A DNA stretch of 64,000 bases. Origin: Corynebacterium sp. Its GTDB lineage: Bacteria > Actinomycetota > Actinomycetes > Mycobacteriales > Mycobacteriaceae. The stretch is taken from contig NZ_JAUNLP010000003.1 of the NCBI RefSeq assembly GCF_030532195.1, forward strand, positions 75,866-139,865, in the 5' to 3' direction. Positions 44,676 through 53,888 of the stretch are shown here, piece after piece (positions within the stretch are counted from its first letter, which is position 1; the number at the start of each line of letters is the position of its first letter). The translations under genes were made by a program, and so were the position numbers. Below the pieces are notes generated by a model. The model was not told the DNA's origin. It made no database searches and saw nothing but the letters and a program-made list of their open reading frames with translations.

Positions 44676-45017
44676 AATCTGCCTAGCCTACTATGTTTTC
44701 CACCCGGAAAATTCGACACCTGTGGGGGTATCAGATTGTGATGTCACTGGGTGCATACATGACATTAACTCCCCAAATGCGGGTATCACACCCCGCCAAA
44801 TAGGGGACAAATAATCCGATTAATATTTACTTATTCTTTGGACTTGTAAAGTTAGAAATTGTATTGAACGGACTTATCCAAGCCTGAGTGAAAGTTCCAA
44901 TCCAGTATCGCAATCGCCATTGTTTACGCAGGTTAAGGGGCATGTAGCTAGGTTTTTCGGAGTGAGCCGATCACCAAATTCATATCGCCTATCTGGCAGA
45001 AACTAGAAAGGCTCGCG
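44676..45017. other. Intergenic region upstream of the peptide ABC operon
   Basis: This 342-base gap has no credible gene. It is AT-rich near 44815-44865, where the operon promoter is likely. It contains an interrupted inverted repeat (CCCC..CGGG with CCCG..GGGG, about 44772-44807). Confidence 0.45.
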
Positions 45018-46709
45018 ATGCATAGACCTAGTGCCTCCGGCCCCTTCCGTATCCGGCAGCGAGAAAAACTCAGTCCGAAGAAGAAGTTCAGCCTGCATGT
45101 ACGCCGAATCCTGGCGACATTGTTGGCTGTCGCTTTGCCCGGTGCTGCGCTTGCCGCCTGCAGCACTGACCAACAGCAGGTTGGTGAAGGGTTCATTGTT
45201 ATTCAAAACTCTGAACCACAGTCGCCGCTGTACACCACCGACACCAATGAAACCGGTGGCGGCGACATTATCCGCATGCTCTACTCCGGCTTGGTGCGCT
45301 ACGACACCGACGGTTCAATGATTCTGGACCATGCGGAAGAAATTAAACCGAATGAGGATTCCACTCACTTCGACATCACGCTGAAGCCGGGCTGGAAGTT
45401 CCACGATGGTGAGCCAGTGACGGCACAGAGCTACATCGATGCGTGGAACTACGCTGCCTATGGCCCGAACCTGCAGAAGCAGCAGTCCTTCTTCGCCAAT
45501 GTCCAAGGATACGATGAGGTCTCGGGCGAAAAGGCCACGACCAAGACGATGTCTGGGCTGAAAAAGGTCGATGACCTAAAGTTCACGGTCGACCTGGTCA
45601 ATCCGGATTCCTCGTTCCCACTGTCCCTCGGTTACACCGCATTTATGCCGCTGCCGAAGGCCGCATTTGGCGACAAGAAGGCATTCGGCGAACACCCCAT
45701 CGGCAATGGCCCCTACAAAATGGCCGAGGGCCGTGCCTGGCTGCACAATAACCAGCTAACCGTGGTCAAAAATGATGATTTCGCCGGTGAACACAAGGCT
45801 CGCAACAATGGCCTGGTCTACCGCTTCTACTCAGATATGGACACCGCGTACGCGGACCTCCAGGCCGGCCGCCTGGATACGCTGCCGCGCACCATTCCCC
45901 CGACGGCGATGGCCAGCTTTGAAACCGACTTCCCTGACTCCAGCGCAAACGTTCCGACCTCCTCATCGCAGTACTTCGCAATTCCGCGAAATCTGCCAGG
46001 CTTTTCGGGTGAAGAGGGCAAGCTTCGTCGTCAAGCGATTTCCATGGCGATTGACCGACAGCTCATTACTGAAAAGATTTTCTTCGGAACGCGTACCCCA
46101 GCGCGCGAGTTCAGCTCGCTGACGCTCGGCGACTTGGACCCGAACGTGCCTGGCCAAGATGTGCTGAAGTACAACCCGGACAAGGCTCGCAAACTGTGGG
46201 CCGAGGCCAACAAAATTGCACCGTTTACAGGCTCGTTCGACATTGCCTACAACGCCGACGGCGGGCACCAGCAGTGGGTTGAAGCGGTGACCAACATGAT
46301 TGGTGAAACCCTCGGAATTGAATCCCATGGCAAGGCCTACCCGACCTTCAAGCAGCTGCGCGATGAGATCACTAATGAGACCCTGACCAGCGGCTACCGT
46401 ACCGGCTGGTCAGCGGACTACCCATCGGTTGCCAACTACATGATTCCGCAGTTTGTCACAGAGGGTTCGTCGAATGACAACCACTACTCGAATCCGACGT
46501 TCGACAAGCTCATCCAGAAGGCCGCCTCGGCAAAGAACGCAGAGGAAGCCAAGCCAATCTACGTCAAGGCTCAGTCTGTGCTGATGGAAGACCTGCCTGC
46601 AATCCCGCTGTGGTACCCGAATGCTTCGGTGGCGTGGAACCCGAAGCTGCGCAATGCCGAGGTGATGTGGGACGGCATTTTGGACTACCCAATGATTGAA
46701 AAGGACTAG
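45018..46709 (+). CDS. Peptide/oligopeptide ABC transporter substrate-binding lipoprotein
   Basis: The 563-residue SBP_bac_5 protein has a basic N-terminus, a hydrophobic segment (RRILATLLAVALPGAALAAC) and a lipobox cysteine (LAAC, about residue 48). Mature features are GGGDIIRMLYSGLVRYD, LKPGWKFHDGEPVTAQSYIDAWN, GNGPYKM, RRQAISMAIDRQLI and the C-terminal LWYPNASVAWNP. It binds oligopeptides or similar solutes outside the membrane. AAAGG lies eight bases before ATG 45018. It heads a four-gene importer operon. Confidence 0.92.
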   Translation: MHRPSASGPFRIRQREKLSPKKKFSLHVRRILATLLAVALPGAALAACSTDQQQVGEGFIVIQNSEPQSPLYTTDTNETGGGDIIRMLYSGLVRYDTDGSMILDHAEEIKPNEDSTHFDITLKPGWKFHDGEPVTAQSYIDAWNYAAYGPNLQKQQSFFANVQGYDEVSGEKATTKTMSGLKKVDDLKFTVDLVNPDSSFPLSLGYTAFMPLPKAAFGDKKAFGEHPIGNGPYKMAEGRAWLHNNQLTVVKNDDFAGEHKARNNGLVYRFYSDMDTAYADLQAGRLDTLPRTIPPTAMASFETDFPDSSANVPTSSSQYFAIPRNLPGFSGEEGKLRRQAISMAIDRQLITEKIFFGTRTPAREFSSLTLGDLDPNVPGQDVLKYNPDKARKLWAEANKIAPFTGSFDIAYNADGGHQQWVEAVTNMIGETLGIESHGKAYPTFKQLRDEITNETLTSGYRTGWSADYPSVANYMIPQFVTEGSSNDNHYSNPTFDKLIQKAASAKNAEEAKPIYVKAQSVLMEDLPAIPLWYPNASVAWNPKLRNAEVMWDGILDYPMIEKD

Positions 46710-46713
46710 CGCC

Positions 46714-47640
46714 ATGGGTTGGTATATCGGAAAGAGACTCCTACAGATGGTGCCGGTCTTCTTCGGTGCCACGCTGCTGATTTACGCGATGGTCTTTGCC
46801 ATGCCCGGTGACCCCATCGCCGCACTGGCCGGCGACAAGCAATTGCCGCCAGAGCAGGTCGCCGCGCTGCGCGCGCACTATCACCTGGATGAACCCTTCT
46901 TCGTCCAGTACTGGGAATATTTAAAGGGCCTGTTCACGCTGGATATGGGCGAGACTTTCTCCGGCCGCTCAGTCGGCGAGGAAATTGCTCTGGCCTTCCC
47001 CATTACTATTCGCCTGGCACTGATGGCCGTTGCCATTGAGGCAATCTTCGGCATCGGCCTTGGCGTCATCGCGGGTATGCGCAAGGGCGGCTTCTTCGAC
47101 TCCACCGTTCTGGTGCTGTCCCTGCTGGTCATTGCAACTCCGACTTTCGTGCTCGGCTTCGTTGCCCGCTACCTCTTCGGTGTGCGCTGGCACATTGTCT
47201 CCCCCACCGTCGGTAGCGACGCATCCTTTACTTCCCTGCTACTTCCGGCATTCGTGTTGGGGTTGGTCTCGGTTGCCTATGTGCTGCGACTGACTCGCTC
47301 CGAGGTGGCATCGGCACGCCATGCCGACTTCGTGCGCACTGCTCGCGCCAAGGGTCTGCCCACCTCTGAAGTCACCCGCCGTCACATTCTGCGCAACTCG
47401 CTGATTCCCGTTGTGACCTTCATCGGCGCAGACCTCGCTGCCCTGATGGGTGGCGCAATTGTCACTGAGGGCATCTTTAACGTGCCCGGTATCGGTGGCC
47501 TAATCTTCCACGCCGTCCAGATTGGTGAAGCCCCCACCGTGGTCAGCATTGTGACCATCCTGGTGGTTATTTACATGTTCGCCAACCTGCTCATCGACTT
47601 GCTCTACGCAGTCCTGGACCCGAGGATTCGCTATGCCTAA
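46714..47640 (+). CDS. Peptide ABC transporter permease (DppB/OppB-like)
   Basis: The 308-residue permease has the DppB start GWYIGKRLLQMVPVFFGATLLIYAMVFAMPGDP, the extracytoplasmic YHLDEPFFVQYWEYLKGLFTLDMG, and the EAA loop RTARAKGLPTSEVTRRHILRNSLIPVVTFIGADLAALMGG. Six helices are visible. ATG 46714 is four bases after the upstream stop, with AAGGA before it; a frame extension to 46696 overlaps the binding-protein gene and is not used. Confidence 0.92.
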   Translation: MGWYIGKRLLQMVPVFFGATLLIYAMVFAMPGDPIAALAGDKQLPPEQVAALRAHYHLDEPFFVQYWEYLKGLFTLDMGETFSGRSVGEEIALAFPITIRLALMAVAIEAIFGIGLGVIAGMRKGGFFDSTVLVLSLLVIATPTFVLGFVARYLFGVRWHIVSPTVGSDASFTSLLLPAFVLGLVSVAYVLRLTRSEVASARHADFVRTARAKGLPTSEVTRRHILRNSLIPVVTFIGADLAALMGGAIVTEGIFNVPGIGGLIFHAVQIGEAPTVVSIVTILVVIYMFANLLIDLLYAVLDPRIRYA

Positions 47641-48598
47641 GCCAGATTCAACGCAGCCAGAAAAGCAGACCAGCGCCGTGCAGGCCGAAACAAAGCAGGC
47701 TCCAACCGCGGCGACCGCGCCCGACCACACCCAACTGCCCGATAACCCGCCACTTGGCCTGTGGGGTTCGGCCTGGCAGAACCTGCGTCACCGCCCACTG
47801 TTTTGGGTCTCAGCAATCATCATTTTGCTCTCCATTGCAGTGGCCGCCTTCCCGTCACTGTTTACCTCGGTGGATCCGTCGGCAGCTAACCTGCGCGACT
47901 CCCTGGCACCGGCCCGCGAAGGCCACCCCATGGGGTTCACGCAGCAGGGCTACGACGTCTACGCCCGTGTCATCTATGGTGCCCGCGCCTCGGTCATCGT
48001 CGGCATTGGTGTGACTGTGGCCGTGACCGTCATCGGCATCATCCTCGGCGCCATTGCCGGCTACCTGGGCGGATGGGTCGACGCGGTGCTCTCCCGCATC
48101 ACGGATATGTTCTTCGCCATCCCGCTAATCCTCGCCGGCATCGTGCTGATGCAGCTGTTTACGGAGCGCACCATCTGGTCCGTCGTCTTCGTGCTCGCCG
48201 CCTTCGGCTGGCCGCAGATGGCGCGCGTGGTGCGTTCCTCGGTGATCTCTGTGAAGAACGAGGAATACGTCACCGCTTCCAAGGCACTCGGCCTGTCCAA
48301 CACCGGCATCCTCTTCCGTCACGTGCTGCCGAACTGCCTCGCCCCGGTCATCGTCATGGCCACGACCTCGCTGGGTATCTACATCGTCGCCGAAGCCACG
48401 CTGTCGTACCTGGGCATTGGTCTGCCGACGACCACCGTTTCCTGGGGCAACGACATCTCTGTCGCACAGCAGGTGCTCCGCCAGGCCCCGTCCAACCTGT
48501 TCTGGCCAGCACTTGCCCTGGCGATTACCGTTCTTGGCTTCATCCTCATGGGTGACGCTTTGAAGGATTCTCTCGACCCGAAGGAGCGTCGTCGATGA
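47633..48598 (+). CDS. Peptide ABC transporter permease (DppC/OppC-like)
   Basis: The 321-residue permease has a polar N-terminus of about 55 residues, then LRHRPLFWVSAIIILLSIAVAAFPSLF. The OppC_N/BPD region (HPMGFTQQGYDVYARVIYGARASVIVGIGV) and EAA loop (TASKALGLSNTGILFRHVLPNCLAPVIVMATTSLG) follow, and it ends in GDALKDSLDPKERRR. It overlaps the previous gene by eight bases and the ATPase gene by four, so all are translationally coupled. Confidence 0.92.
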   Translation: MPKPDSTQPEKQTSAVQAETKQAPTAATAPDHTQLPDNPPLGLWGSAWQNLRHRPLFWVSAIIILLSIAVAAFPSLFTSVDPSAANLRDSLAPAREGHPMGFTQQGYDVYARVIYGARASVIVGIGVTVAVTVIGIILGAIAGYLGGWVDAVLSRITDMFFAIPLILAGIVLMQLFTERTIWSVVFVLAAFGWPQMARVVRSSVISVKNEEYVTASKALGLSNTGILFRHVLPNCLAPVIVMATTSLGIYIVAEATLSYLGIGLPTTTVSWGNDISVAQQVLRQAPSNLFWPALALAITVLGFILMGDALKDSLDPKERRR

Positions 48599-50277
48599 GC
48601 ACCGACACAACTAAGACCGCAGCACCCATTCTCACTCTGAAGGACGTCTGCATCGGCTTTCCGACGGCCACAGCGTCCGGCCGCCGCAGTAAAGAGCTCA
48701 CCGATGTGGTGCACAACGTCGACCTGGAGGTTTACCCCGGTGAGACGGTCGCCATCGTTGGTGAGTCCGGCTCCGGCAAGTCCACCACCGTTCACGCCGC
48801 GCTGGGTTTGCTACCCGGTGACGGCGAAGTCACCGGTGGCACCATCACCTTCGATGGCCGCGACATCACTCACCTGACTGACCGCGAATTCGTCGGCATC
48901 CGAGGAAGCGGAATCGGCCTGGTCCCACAGGACCCGATGACCAACTTGAACCCAGTGTGGACCGTCGGTGCCCAAATCAAGGAAGCCCTGCGTGCAAACA
49001 ACATCGCCACCGGCTCCGAAGCCCACAAAAAAGCCATTGAACTGCTGGAACAGGCTGGCCTTCCCGACGCTAAAAAGCGCATCGACCAGTACCCTCACGA
49101 GTACTCCGGCGGTATGCGCCAGCGTGCACTGATTGCCATGGGTCTGGCCGCACGGCCAAAGCTGCTGATTGCCGATGAGCCCACCTCGGCTCTCGACGTG
49201 ACCGTGGCGAAGAGAATCCTCGACCACCTGGCCAAACTCACCAGCGAACTGGGCACCTCCGTGGTTCTGATTACCCATGACCTCGGGTTGGCTGCCGAAC
49301 GCGCCGACCGACTCGTCGTCATGCAAGCGGGACATGTCGTGGAGACCGGCCCTGCGTTGGAAGTCCTCACGCACCCACAGCACCCTTACACCAAGCAGCT
49401 GATTGCCGCCGCGCCGTCGCTGGCTGCCCGGCGCGGTGACCGCGTGGTCGCTGCACCGACAACTGCGGACCATGAGCAGAAGGAAATTCTGGTCGCAAAG
49501 AATCTCGTGCGCGACTTCGCCATCCCGGGCAATCGTCCGTGGCGCAAGGACTCCTTCCGCGCCGTCGATGACATCAGCTTCACGCTGCGTCGCGGTCGCA
49601 CCATCGGCATCGTGGGCGAATCCGGCTCGGGCAAATCCACCGTGGCCAACATGGCGCTGGGTCTGCTCGATCCGACCGAAGGCGAAGTGCTTTTCGACGG
49701 CAAACGCGTCCAAGGCCGGAATCGAAAAGAAGAGCTGGAATTGCGGCGTCGCATTCAGCCGATTTTCCAAAACCCATACGCGACGCTGGATCCCATGCGC
49801 ACGGTGCACTCCTCCATCGAGGAACCACTGCGCATTCACAAGATTGGCACCAAGAAGGAGCGTGAACAGCGGGTATTCGATCTGCTCGACCGCGTTGCAC
49901 TGCCAGCTGAGATGGGGCGCCGCTTCCCCGGTGAACTCTCCGGAGGTCAGCGTCAGCGCGTGGCAGTCGCGCGTGCTCTGGCGCTGAATCCTGAGGTTGT
50001 GGTCTGTGACAAGGCCGTGTCCGCCCTCGACGTGGTGGTGCAGGCGCAGGTGCTCGAATTGCTGGCTGAGCTGCAGGAAGAGCTGGACCTGGCCTACCTG
50101 TTTATTACGCATGACCTCGCGGTGGTGCGCCAGGTAGCCGATGAAATCATCGTGATGGAGCACGGCAAGATGGTCGAGCACCGTCCAACCGATGAGCTCT
50201 TCGACCACCCGGAGAAGGAGTACACCCAGCGGCTGCTGGACGCTATTCCGGGCGCATCGCTGGATTTGGATTTGTAG
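48595..50277 (+). CDS. Peptide ABC transporter ATP-binding protein, two fused ATPase domains
   Basis: The 560-residue DppD-DppF-type fusion has a first domain with Walker A GESGSGKST, signature YSGGMRQRALIAMGL and Walker B LLIADEPTSALDV. The second domain has GESGSGKST, QPIFQNPYATLDPM, LSGGQRQRVAVARAL and VVVCDKAVSALDV. In that last motif the usual catalytic Glu after the Walker B Asp is Lys473 (codon AAG at 50011-50013), so the second ATP site may be impaired. Both oligopeptide C-terminal extensions are present (HPQHPYTKQLIAAAP; HPEKEYTQRLLDAIP). It powers the two permeases encoded just upstream. Confidence 0.92.
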   Translation: MSTDTTKTAAPILTLKDVCIGFPTATASGRRSKELTDVVHNVDLEVYPGETVAIVGESGSGKSTTVHAALGLLPGDGEVTGGTITFDGRDITHLTDREFVGIRGSGIGLVPQDPMTNLNPVWTVGAQIKEALRANNIATGSEAHKKAIELLEQAGLPDAKKRIDQYPHEYSGGMRQRALIAMGLAARPKLLIADEPTSALDVTVAKRILDHLAKLTSELGTSVVLITHDLGLAAERADRLVVMQAGHVVETGPALEVLTHPQHPYTKQLIAAAPSLAARRGDRVVAAPTTADHEQKEILVAKNLVRDFAIPGNRPWRKDSFRAVDDISFTLRRGRTIGIVGESGSGKSTVANMALGLLDPTEGEVLFDGKRVQGRNRKEELELRRRIQPIFQNPYATLDPMRTVHSSIEEPLRIHKIGTKKEREQRVFDLLDRVALPAEMGRRFPGELSGGQRQRVAVARALALNPEVVVCDKAVSALDVVVQAQVLELLAELQEELDLAYLFITHDLAVVRQVADEIIVMEHGKMVEHRPTDELFDHPEKEYTQRLLDAIPGASLDLDL

Positions 50278-50288
50278 GGGCTCCGCTC

Positions 50289-50315
50289 CCAATCTGCCCA
50301 ATCGGCCCAATCTGC
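50289..50315. repeat. Three tandem 9-base units
   Basis: CCAATCTGC, CCAATCGGC, CCAATCTGC follow each other directly after the importer operon and just before the 72-bp palindromic element. The first and third units are identical. Confidence 0.7.
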
Positions 50316-50321
50316 CCATTT

Positions 50322-50393
50322 CACTTCATGACACCAGTGTCACCTCATGCCGCCTCCGCAGCTGGCATGAGGTGACATAGGTGGCGTGAAGTC
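50322..50393 (+). repeat. 72-bp palindromic element, copy A
   Basis: The arms CACTTCATGACACC..GTCACCTCATGCC and GGCATGAGGTGAC..GGTGGCGTGAAGTC pair at about 25 of 30 positions around a 12-base tip containing CCTCCGCAGC. The same 72-base sequence, 63 of 72 identical, occurs inverted at 58641-58712. It lies between the convergent importer and kdp operons and may also act as a terminator. Confidence 0.88.
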
Positions 50394-50433
50394 GCGGATT
50401 AGTCGCAGAAAGAAGCTGCGGGCTATTACTCCC

Positions 50434-51195
50434 CTACTCCTCATCCAGGACCATGCGGTAGCCCACACCGATCTCAGTGCGCAGGTATTTGTTGTGGGCC
50501 TGCTCCGGTTCAATCTTGTGCCGGAGCTGAGAGATATACACCCGCAGGTAGTTGGTCTCTTTCTCATACTGGTCACCCCAGACGGCTTTGAGTAGCTCCG
50601 TCTTGGTAACCAGTTCTCCGCGGTGCTGCACCAGGTAGACCAGCATGTCCCACTCACGTGGAGTGACGTGCACCAGTTCATCGGCGACAAACACCTGCCG
50701 TTTGGCCAGGTCAACGACCAGGTGCCCATCGGCGGAGGTCACCGTGGGCTCTTCTTCAACCACGACTTTGCTGGCGCGGCGCATGGTCGAGCGCAACCTG
50801 GCCAGCAGTTCTCCCATGGAAAATGGCTTGGTGACGTAGTCATCGGCCCCTTCATTCAGAGCGTTGATCTTCCCCGCCTCGTCGTGACGCGCGGAGACAA
50901 TCAGTACTGGAATGTCGCTCCACCTGCGCAACGAGCGCAGAACTTCAAGGCCGCTGATATCCGGCAGGCCGAGGTCGAGAAGTACGGCATCGGGTTTCCA
51001 GTCGCTGGCCTCGGCAAGCGCACGCGTGGCGGTCTGCGCGACGCGGGGGTTGTAGCCCCGAGCTTTGAGGCTGACCAGTACGGTGCGTGCCATAGCGACA
51101 TCGTCTTCGACGATGAGAATCTTTCGCCCGGGCTTGCCGGATGCGCCAGGTTTCTCGCCGGCCTGACCTGCAGATTGTCCTGGATTGCGGTTCAT
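50434..51195 (-). CDS. kdpE: KdpE response regulator
   Basis: The 253-residue OmpR-family regulator has a receiver domain with ILIVEDD (27-32), phospho-acceptor Asp74 in LLDLGLPD and Lys in YVTKPFSMGEL. A winged-helix DNA-binding domain follows (VTPREWDMLVYLVQHRGELVTKTELLKAVWG..ETNYLRVYISQLRHKIE). An extra Gly/Pro/Ala-rich stretch of about 23 residues precedes the receiver. It activates kdpFABC when potassium is low. The gene starts six bases after kdpD on the same strand. Confidence 0.94.
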   Translation of the reverse strand: MNRNPGQSAGQAGEKPGASGKPGRKILIVEDDVAMARTVLVSLKARGYNPRVAQTATRALAEASDWKPDAVLLDLGLPDISGLEVLRSLRRWSDIPVLIVSARHDEAGKINALNEGADDYVTKPFSMGELLARLRSTMRRASKVVVEEEPTVTSADGHLVVDLAKRQVFVADELVHVTPREWDMLVYLVQHRGELVTKTELLKAVWGDQYEKETNYLRVYISQLRHKIEPEQAHNKYLRTEIGVGYRMVLDEE

Positions 51196-51201
51196 GAATT
51201 C

Positions 51202-53859
51202 CTACTTTCTCTTGCCCATCGCACGTGGCAGTGTCAACACGAAAGTGGCACCGCCACCCGGCGTTTGCTCAGCACGGATGGCGCCTCCCATGGCATCGGC
51301 GAAACGCGCAGCGGCGGCCAACCCAAGTCCCAATCCCTGAGTCCCGGAGGTGTAGTCACCAAGGCGCTGGAACGGCTGGAAAATCTCTTCCAACTTATCC
51401 TCGGGAATGCCTTTACCGTGGTCAATGATCAAAATGTCTACGCAGGCACTGGCGGGCAGTGAACCACTTACAGCGCCAACGACACTCACTCCGGCTCCGC
51501 CAGCTCCGCCGATGCCGCCGGGGACTCCACCCGGGCCACCCGAACCACCAGCATGTACACCGCGCTCGCTACGGCGTGTGCGAATGGTCAGCTCCGACTC
51601 AGGCGCATACTGCCTACCGTTAATCACGATGTTGGACAGGATGCGCTGAATCAGACCGGGATCCCCCTCGACCATTCCCGCATCGGAATCGAGGTCTCGG
51701 ACGATGTGGCTGGCGGCCTCCGGCAACTCAGCACACACGGCATCGACCACATCGGAAACACTGACCGCCACCGACTCCACGCGCTTGCTGTTGGAATCAA
51801 TACGGCTGGCATCAAGCAAGTTGCCAATGACGACCTCAAGACGATCCGCGGAGCTTTCAATTGTCTCCATGAGGATTTCCCGCGATTCGTCGTCAAGCTC
51901 GACGTCTTCCATATTCATGCTGGAAACGGCCGCTTTGATGCTGGCCAGCGGGGTGCGCAGATCATGCGATACGGCGGTGAGCACGGCACTGCCGACGCGA
52001 TTGCCGGCCTCGAGGGCGGCGGTGGCGCGGCGCATGGCGGCGATTTCCTCCATGTCCATCAACGCGCGGATGCGCGAGCCGTGCGCGGCAATCATGGCAG
52101 TCTCAGCTGCGGTGAGCTCACGCCCACTGAGCACAAAGCGCAGGTCATCGCCGGAAGCGACCTTGGTCATCGGCAGCTCCGATGGCCAGGGCTCGGATAG
52201 ACCGTGCTCGGCGGTGGTGACAATCGGAAGCCACTTCTTGCGCTCGGAGGAGTAGCGCTCAACATCCACTCGCTCCATGGAGAACGTATCCGCCAGGCTG
52301 TGGACCAGGTTGGACATATTGTCGCCATCATGGACCACACCGTGGGCGAGCTCCGACATGACCACTGCCTGATGCAGGCTGCGGTCGGCCATCTCGCGGC
52401 GACGCTCGGAACGCTCCACCACCGTTGCCACAGCAGCGGCAATTACGCCGAAGAGCACAATCTGAATCAGGCTGGCCGGTTCAGTGATGGTCAACGTGTA
52501 GGTCGGATCGGTGAAATACCAGTTCGCAAGCAGCGAGCCCACCACGACGGCCGCCAGCGCCGGGATCAGACCTGCGGCCATGGCCGCGAAGACCACCGGC
52601 ATCAGATAGGTCAGAAGCAGCACGCCCAGAAACTCCGGGCCGGTATCCAACCGATGCAGCAGCATGGTCAGCAGCACCGGCCCCACCAGCGCCAACACCC
52701 AACCAGTCACACGACGTGGCCGGGAAAAGCGGGACTGAAACTCGCTGCGGCGCTTGGCTCTTTTCTCCGACGAGCTGGAGATAATGTGCACGTCGATTGG
52801 CCCGGACTGATCAATAATCTTCTGCGAGGTACTCAAGCCCACATAGCGTCGCAAGCCCCGCTCCGAGCCAATGACCAGCTGCGATGCATTGACCGTGCGG
52901 GAGAACTCCAGCAAAATCCCCGGCACATCATCTCCGACAATGGTGCGCCACTGCCCACCCAGCGATTCCGTGAGATCCTGCAGGTTGCGCAACCGGCGCA
53001 GATATCCGCGGTCCAAGCCGTCGTCCTCGCCGGTAATGTGCACGACAATCATCTCGCGGCCGGCCACACGTCCGGTCATGCGCGCGCCGCGACGAATCAT
53101 CGACTCCGCGTTCTCGTCATCGCGCACAGCCACTACCACGCGCTCACGTGTGGTCCAGTGGTCGTCAATCTCCTCGTCTTCGCGGTAGGCATCCAGCACT
53201 TCCTCGACCTTGTCGGCCAGCCACAAAAGGGCCAGCTCACGTAGGGCACTGAGGTTTCCGGGGCGGAAGTACTTCCGCAGCGCCAGCTCCGCCTGTTCCT
53301 TCTGGTAAATCTCACCGCGGGACAGACGAATGCGCAGCGCATCGGGGCTTAGGTCAATCAGCTCAATTTCGTCCGCATCGCGCAGGACACGGTCGGGCAC
53401 GGTCTCCATCTGGCGTACACCGGTCACGGCCGCAACGACGTCGTTAAGCGATTCCAAGTGCTGAATGTTCATCGTCGAGATGACATCGATGCCCTCGTCG
53501 AGAAGCTGGTAGACATCGTGCCAGCGCTTGCGTTGCTGAACGAATTCGTTGCCCGGCTCCTCGGTGACGACGGTGTGCGCGAGTTCATCGACAAGAGCGA
53601 CTTCAGGGTGCGCCGCGATAATCGCGTCCACATCGAGCTCACGGTAGGTATTGCCGTGGTAGCTCACCTCACGGCAATCCAGCACCGGCAGGCCCTCGAT
53701 GAGCTTCTTCGTGCGCTCCCGCCCATGGTGTTCCACCAGGCCAACGACCACCTCGTGCCCACGGGAATACAGATCGTGGCCTTCATTGAGCATGGCGCAC
53801 GTCTTCCCCACACCCGGGGCAAACCCCAGGTAGACCTTCAGTTTTCCTCGCTGGGTCAT
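51202..53859 (-). CDS. kdpD: KdpD sensor histidine kinase
   Basis: The 885-residue sensor has the N-terminal KdpD domain with Walker A-like GFAPGVGKTCAML and LVDELAHT, then a Usp-like domain (about 245-365). Four membrane helices follow (about 395-490), then a GAF-like region. The kinase core has H-box LTAVSHDLRTPLASIKAAV, N-box NIVINGRQYAP and G-boxes IIDHGKGIPEDKLEEIFQPF and GLGLGLAAAARFADAMGG. Residues about 767-790 between N-box and G1-box are a Gly-rich insert (HAGGSGGPGGVPGGIGG) not expected in this domain. It senses potassium or turgor and phosphorylates KdpE. Confidence 0.94.
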   Translation of the reverse strand: MTQRGKLKVYLGFAPGVGKTCAMLNEGHDLYSRGHEVVVGLVEHHGRERTKKLIEGLPVLDCREVSYHGNTYRELDVDAIIAAHPEVALVDELAHTVVTEEPGNEFVQQRKRWHDVYQLLDEGIDVISTMNIQHLESLNDVVAAVTGVRQMETVPDRVLRDADEIELIDLSPDALRIRLSRGEIYQKEQAELALRKYFRPGNLSALRELALLWLADKVEEVLDAYREDEEIDDHWTTRERVVVAVRDDENAESMIRRGARMTGRVAGREMIVVHITGEDDGLDRGYLRRLRNLQDLTESLGGQWRTIVGDDVPGILLEFSRTVNASQLVIGSERGLRRYVGLSTSQKIIDQSGPIDVHIISSSSEKRAKRRSEFQSRFSRPRRVTGWVLALVGPVLLTMLLHRLDTGPEFLGVLLLTYLMPVVFAAMAAGLIPALAAVVVGSLLANWYFTDPTYTLTITEPASLIQIVLFGVIAAAVATVVERSERRREMADRSLHQAVVMSELAHGVVHDGDNMSNLVHSLADTFSMERVDVERYSSERKKWLPIVTTAEHGLSEPWPSELPMTKVASGDDLRFVLSGRELTAAETAMIAAHGSRIRALMDMEEIAAMRRATAALEAGNRVGSAVLTAVSHDLRTPLASIKAAVSSMNMEDVELDDESREILMETIESSADRLEVVIGNLLDASRIDSNSKRVESVAVSVSDVVDAVCAELPEAASHIVRDLDSDAGMVEGDPGLIQRILSNIVINGRQYAPESELTIRTRRSERGVHAGGSGGPGGVPGGIGGAGGAGVSVVGAVSGSLPASACVDILIIDHGKGIPEDKLEEIFQPFQRLGDYTSGTQGLGLGLAAAARFADAMGGAIRAEQTPGGGATFVLTLPRAMGKRK

Positions 53860-53888
53860 CTCTTAGGACCTCACTACCGTATTTACGC

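Noticed and set aside
44695..44711. TTTTCC/GGAAAA hairpin after selO
   Set aside because: A 6-bp AT-rich stem without a following T run is too weak to call a terminator.
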